Positions 4,969-5,242 of a stretch of DNA of 5,242 bases are shown piece by piece; position 1 is the stretch's first letter, and the number at the start of each line of letters is the position of its first letter. Below the pieces are notes generated by a model. It worked only from the letters and a program-made list of their open reading frames with translations. It was not told the DNA's origin and ran no database searches. The DNA lies in the NCBI GenBank assembly GCA_012519645.1, contig JAAYPU010000039.1, forward strand, positions 1 to 5,242, in the 5' to 3' direction. This DNA comes from Clostridiales bacterium. Its GTDB lineage: Bacteria; Bacillota; Clostridia; Peptostreptococcales; JAAYPU01. The position numbers were made by a program, and so were the translations under genes.

Positions 4969-5242
4969 TTAGAAATTCTTTGAATATTCACAGCCACAGT
5001 AATTCTGTCTGTATAAATGATATTCCTTTGATAGTTCAACGGAACGTTTATAGCCTTCCTTCTTTTTAAAATCAGAAAAAAGATAAGAAACTCCATACTT
5101 TTCTTCAAGCATAGCACCTATTTCATTAATTTTTTCGGCATTTTTTAACGGACTTACCGTCAAAGTAGTTGCAAAATAATCAAACTTATTTTCAAATGCT
5201 ATTTTTGCTGTCTCATTCATTCTCAAAAGATAACAATTAACA
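4969..5242 (-). CDS. queH: Epoxyqueuosine reductase QueH (formerly DUF208), C-terminal part, cut by window edge
   Basis: QueH reduces epoxyqueuosine to queuosine in the wobble position of GUN-anticodon tRNAs; it is an iron-sulphur enzyme that replaces QueG in many bacteria (family knowledge). About 90 C-terminal residues are visible. They carry family hallmarks in order: a cysteine followed by LLRMNETA (family pattern C-x3-RLxxTA), FDYFATTLTVSPLKN, KINEIG, YLFSDFKKKEGYKRS, ELSKEYHLYRQ and the closing CGCEYS motif with two cysteines. The reading frame stays open to the right edge, so the N-terminal part, including the family's CC motif, lies outside. A TTG at 5226 is in frame but falls inside the conserved C-x3-R region and is not the start. 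The family usually has H or Y where this protein has L in SPLKN. No terminator follows; the rpsB promoter begins within about 10 bases of the TAA stop. The gene is probably separate from the ribosomal operon. Confidence 0.9.
   Translation of the reverse strand, partial: VNCYLLRMNETAKIAFENKFDYFATTLTVSPLKNAEKINEIGAMLEEKYGVSYLFSDFKKKEGYKRSVELSKEYHLYRQNYCGCEYSKNF

Noticed and set aside
4961..4970. T-run on the plus strand as a terminator
   Set aside because: There is no plus-strand gene and no GC-rich stem before it; on the minus strand it is an A-tract upstream of the rpsB -35.
4932..5117. Minus-strand frame of 61 codons across the queH 3' end and rpsB promoter
   Set aside because: Overlaps queH in another frame, has no family resemblance, and runs through the promoter.
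1..5242. Mobile element, prophage, CRISPR, toxin-antitoxin or defence system
   Set aside because: No transposase, integrase, long inverted repeats, regularly spaced repeats or unfamiliar proteins; all coding regions are core housekeeping genes.

Overview
The window is an AT-rich, low-GC Gram-positive type segment and every credible gene lies on the minus strand. Read 5'->3' on that strand, the order is queH (3' end only), rpsB, tsf, pyrH, frr, uppS, cdsA. The block rpsB-tsf-pyrH-frr-uppS-cdsA is the classic conserved bacterial translation and envelope cluster. Strong AAGGAGG-type ribosome binding sites, the gene order, the AT bias and the queH neighbour point to Firmicutes, most likely the class Clostridia. 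Genus cannot be named from the sequence alone.

Layout from right to left (transcription direction): 4969-5242 is the C-terminal part of an epoxyqueuosine reductase of the QueH family, cut by the window edge. 4801-4968 holds a good sigma-A-type promoter with an extended -10 and a leader of about 120 nt with several short complementary segments, one of them complementary to the rpsB Shine-Dalgarno. rpsB (S2) follows, then a 73-nt gap with a strong hairpin, then tsf (EF-Ts). A canonical intrinsic terminator sits right after tsf, and a possible promoter overlaps the tsf 3' end. pyrH (UMP kinase, non-ATG start) and frr (ribosome recycling factor) are 35 nt apart. A perfect 26-bp palindrome separates frr from uppS. 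uppS and cdsA overlap by ATGA. Positions 1-80 are downstream spacer, with no terminator and at most the first codons of another gene.

Functionally the genes supply ribosome assembly (S2), elongation (EF-Ts), recycling (RRF), the pyrimidine nucleotide supply (UMP to UDP), the undecaprenyl lipid carrier (UppS) and CDP-diacylglycerol for phospholipids (CdsA). All proteins look intact, of normal length and with their key motifs. I see no mobile element, CRISPR, prophage, toxin or defence gene. No new protein system is present; the points worth a second look are RNA-level: the rpsB leader, the intercistronic hairpins, the terminator/promoter arrangement before pyrH, and start-codon choices.
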